Below, piece by piece: positions 61,563 to 64,000 of a DNA stretch of 64,000 nucleotides. The position numbers and the translations under genes are program-made. The first letter of the stretch is position 1. Every line of letters begins with the position of its first letter. The stretch is taken from positions 62,001 through 126,000 of the forward strand of contig AMGN01000016.1 in the NCBI GenBank assembly GCA_000309865.1, read 5' to 3'. Source of the DNA: Methanobacterium sp. Maddingley MBC34. Lineage in GTDB: Archaea; Methanobacteriota; Methanobacteria; Methanobacteriales; Methanobacteriaceae. The notes below the pieces were generated by a model. The model worked only from the letters and a program-made list of their open reading frames with translations, had not been told where the DNA came from and did not search any database.

Positions 61563-62661
61563 TCAATTTAATAATGTTTATAAAAACCGGAAAATATTCA
61601 TCACAGGTAATACCGGTTTTAAGGGGTCTTGGTTAACTGCATGGCTACTTGAGTTGGGTGCGGATATTGTGGGTTATTCACTAAAACCCCCTACAAAACC
61701 CAACATGTTTGAAATATTATCTCTCCCTGAAAGAATTAATTACATAAAAGGTGACATATGTGACCGTGAAAAACTGGAGAATGAACTCAAGAATCATGAC
61801 CCTGAAATTGTTTTTCACCTGGCAGCACAGCCTTTAGTCAGGAAATCTTATCACCACCCAGTGTTGACCTATGAAACAAATGTTATGGGGACTGTGAACC
61901 TTTTTGAAGCAGTCCGAAAGTGTGAAAATGTTAAAGTGTTGGTAAACGTTACCAGTGATAAGTGTTATGAAAATAGGGAGGAAAATAGGGGTTACAGGGA
62001 GACTGACGCCTTAGGGGGGCATGATCCTTATAGTTCCAGTAAAGCGTGTTCAGAAATCATAACCGCCACCTACAGAAAATCATATTTTGAAAAAAATAAT
62101 GTTGACAATTACAATGTATCTCTAACTTCGGTAAGGGCAGGTAATGTTATTGGTGGTGGGGACTGGGCTCAAGACAGGCTTGTACCAGATTGTATAAGGG
62201 CTTTAACTACTAATAATATAATTTCTATTAGAAATCCTCGTGCAATTAGACCATGGCAACATGTTTTAGAACCATTATCTGGATATTTATGGTTGGCATC
62301 GTTAATGTGGCGAGATTCAGTGAGTTATAATCATGCATGGAATTTCGGACCAAAAGAACCTGTAAATCAAGATGTGGAAAAAGTTGTAAAGGAAATAATA
62401 AGAATATGGGGCTCTGGTCAATACCATACACATCAGGATACACAAATATCCGAAACAAAGATTCTTCAATTAAACATAAATCAGGCCATGGTTAAACTGC
62501 GATGGAAACCCATCTATGAATTAAGGGAAGCCCTAGAAAAAACAATCCACTGGTACTGGCAGTATTATAATAATGAAAGGGATATGTATCAATTCACTTC
62601 AGAACAGATTAAAAATTACACCAGAAATGCGATGAACCAAAATTTAGAATGGACTCTATGA
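61555..62661 (+). CDS. rfbG: CDP-glucose 4,6-dehydratase
   Basis: 368 residues. RfbG makes CDP-4-keto-6-deoxyglucose from CDP-glucose. Motifs: FITGNTGFKGSWLTAWLLELGA, VFHLAAQPLVRKSYHHPV, NVTSDKCYENRE and YSSSKACSEIITATYR. ATG 61555 overlaps the end of the preceding gene; six extra codons to 61537 are unlikely. It sits between the epimerase and rfbH, as in bacterial dideoxyhexose clusters. Confidence 0.94.
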   Translation: MNNQFNNVYKNRKIFITGNTGFKGSWLTAWLLELGADIVGYSLKPPTKPNMFEILSLPERINYIKGDICDREKLENELKNHDPEIVFHLAAQPLVRKSYHHPVLTYETNVMGTVNLFEAVRKCENVKVLVNVTSDKCYENREENRGYRETDALGGHDPYSSSKACSEIITATYRKSYFEKNNVDNYNVSLTSVRAGNVIGGGDWAQDRLVPDCIRALTTNNIISIRNPRAIRPWQHVLEPLSGYLWLASLMWRDSVSYNHAWNFGPKEPVNQDVEKVVKEIIRIWGSGQYHTHQDTQISETKILQLNINQAMVKLRWKPIYELREALEKTIHWYWQYYNNERDMYQFTSEQIKNYTRNAMNQNLEWTL

Positions 62662-62811
62662 AAAAACACGAAAAATTTAGTAATTAATAAGGTTTCTAAA
62701 CATAGAATTACAAATTGGAATAAAATTATCATTGTGGTATGTTAAAGTTATCATTGTGATATGAGTTAATAAATTGTTAAAATTCTCCATTACATAACCG
62801 GGGGAATTAGG

Positions 62812-64000
62812 ATGATTCATGCAGGGGATATAGTTGCTTTTAATGTTAAAAACTTAAATAATTCATCAAAAACTCTGGGAGTGATTTTAGAAGGGCCAAA
62901 TTCGGCTAAACAACTTTTAATCTCCTTTTTAGATAAAACTAGGTCAGATTCATCAAATCTATTCACAGTAATCATTAACAATTTTGATCTGGAAGATGGC
63001 AGTTTAGAGGACTTAAATGGAAAAAAATTTGTTTTATTGAATAAACTTATTAATTTAGACACAAGTAAATGTCAGAAGATTGGTAGAGTTAAAAAAAATA
63101 AATTCAATGAAATTTTAAGAACTTTCAACCACTATGCAGGACACATCTACTATAGTAGTTTTATTGAAAGTAATACCCGAGATTATATTCCAGCATCAGG
63201 TAAAATGATGGATTTTAATGATTTGTTTAATATGATAGATGCCACTTTGGATTTTTGGCTCACCGCTGACAGGTTTGATCAAAAATTTTGCCAGAAATTC
63301 AAGGAATTTTTAGGAAGGAACTATGTTTTAACCACAAACTCCGGATCATCAGCAAATCTACTTGCAATTTCTAGTTTAACATCACATAAACTTAAAGAAA
63401 AATCTTTGAATATTGGAGATGAAGTAATAACGGTTTCTGCATGTTTTCCAACCACAGTTGCACCTATTGTTCAAAATGGGCTAGTGCCAGTTTTCGTGGA
63501 TTTGGATCTGGAAACCTATAATATAGACACAAAACAGATAGAAGAATCAATATCGAGTAAAACCAAGGCAATATTTGTTGCACACACCCTGGGAAACCCA
63601 TTTGACATTAGCAGAATCTTAAAAATTGCAGAAAAACACGGTTTATGGGTAGTAGAAGATAATTGTGATGCGTTGGGCTCAAAATATAATGGCCAGTACA
63701 CTGGAACATTTGGACACATCTCAACTTTTAGTTTTTACCCCGCCCATCATATCACCATGGGGGAAGGCGGTGCCATCACCACTAACCAGGAAGATCTTTA
63801 CAAAATCATTTTATCCTACCGAGATTGGGGAAGAGACTGTTATTGCCCACCAGGTAGTGATAACACCTGCGGAATGAGGTTTAATCGCCAGTTAGGTGAC
63901 CTGCCCTTTGGATACGATCATAAATATATTTATTCCCATTTAGGCTATAATCTTAAAATAACAGATTTGCAAGCTGCTGTTGGTTTATCACAGTTGAATA
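62812..64000 (+). CDS. rfbH: RfbH-like CDP-4-keto-6-deoxyglucose-3-dehydrase with extra N-terminal domain (3' end cut)
   Basis: A continuous frame from ATG 62812 past the window edge (396 codons seen). From about residue 120 it follows RfbH (PLP/iron-sulfur E1 enzyme): DFWLTADRFDQKF, TTNSGSSANLLAIS, VEDNCDALGS, SFYPAHHITMGEGGA (His replaces the usual PLP-binding Lys) and RDCYCPPGSDNTCG. The first 105 residues (GDIVAFNVKN ... LINLDTSKCQKIGRVKKNKFNEIL) look like a PemK/MazF-type barrel, which usual RfbH lacks. The start is supported only weakly by an upstream GGGG. Confidence 0.88.
   Translation, partial: MIHAGDIVAFNVKNLNNSSKTLGVILEGPNSAKQLLISFLDKTRSDSSNLFTVIINNFDLEDGSLEDLNGKKFVLLNKLINLDTSKCQKIGRVKKNKFNEILRTFNHYAGHIYYSSFIESNTRDYIPASGKMMDFNDLFNMIDATLDFWLTADRFDQKFCQKFKEFLGRNYVLTTNSGSSANLLAISSLTSHKLKEKSLNIGDEVITVSACFPTTVAPIVQNGLVPVFVDLDLETYNIDTKQIEESISSKTKAIFVAHTLGNPFDISRILKIAEKHGLWVVEDNCDALGSKYNGQYTGTFGHISTFSFYPAHHITMGEGGAITTNQEDLYKIILSYRDWGRDCYCPPGSDNTCGMRFNRQLGDLPFGYDHKYIYSHLGYNLKITDLQAAVGLSQLN

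Overview
The window reads as chromosome of a methanogenic archaeon of the order Methanobacteriales, most likely Methanobacterium or a close relative. The basis is gene content and style: AT-rich spacers with TATA/BRE-like promoters, GGTGA/GGAGG ribosome binding sites, an archaeal secF-secD pair, archaeal-type pheT, pyrI, a DUF166 (DfsP) gene, a RecJ-like DnaJ-OB-DHH protein, a tRNA-Gln without encoded CCA, superoxide reductase plus rubrerythrin, and many PAS histidine kinases. No ribosomal or methanogenesis operon is present, so the genus is inference.

Layout. 0-4.7 kb (minus strand): a partial zinc-ribbon membrane protein; a four-gene operon (nucleotidyltransferase-like protein, molybdopterin oxidoreductase, B12-type radical SAM enzyme, small membrane protein); trmO. 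4.7-7.5 kb: ltrA flanked by two long spacers, each with a candidate structured RNA. 7.5-12.1 kb: a five-PAS histidine kinase with two receiver proteins. 12.2-19.9 kb: FAD reductase, tRNA-Gln, CadC-like metal sensor, two unknown proteins, a Roadblock-V4R pair, argB, dfsP. 20-30 kb: zinc-ribbon surface protein, argC, flavodoxin, secF-secD, pyrI, yjbQ-like, pheT. 30-44 kb: valS, aroA with a repeat insertion, a Ras-like GTPase, nth with a changed cluster ligand, a surface protein with six DnaJ-type zinc motifs, a FilR1-type regulator, UbiA prenyltransferase, DHH protein, lipoprotein, desulfoferrodoxin, rubrerythrin. 44-53 kb: two HisKA_2-type kinases and small membrane proteins.

From 47 to 59 kb lies an accessory stretch rich in toxin-antitoxin genes and their debris: HepT/MntA (hepT apparently frameshifted), a TumE-like pair, a second small gene plus winged-helix pair, VapBC, a free PIN gene, a lone antitoxin-like gene, a doubly frameshifted antitoxin pseudogene, a decayed MFS fragment, and a decayed copy of the PIN gene. 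Next to it sits a nucleotide-sugar cluster (58.0-64.0 kb): rfbA, rfbF, an SDR epimerase/reductase, a cupin epimerase, rfbG and a 3'-truncated rfbH. The last carries an unusual N-terminal domain that looks like a PemK/MazF barrel. Together these point to a CDP-3,6-dideoxyhexose-type surface glycan.

Across the window there are many short tandem duplications (13-54 bp, usually two or three copies). Most are intergenic, but some lie inside genes (aroA, a PAS kinase) or at gene ends. They look like a general replication or repair signature of this genome, not mobile elements. No CRISPR array, insertion sequence, integrase or replication origin was recognised.
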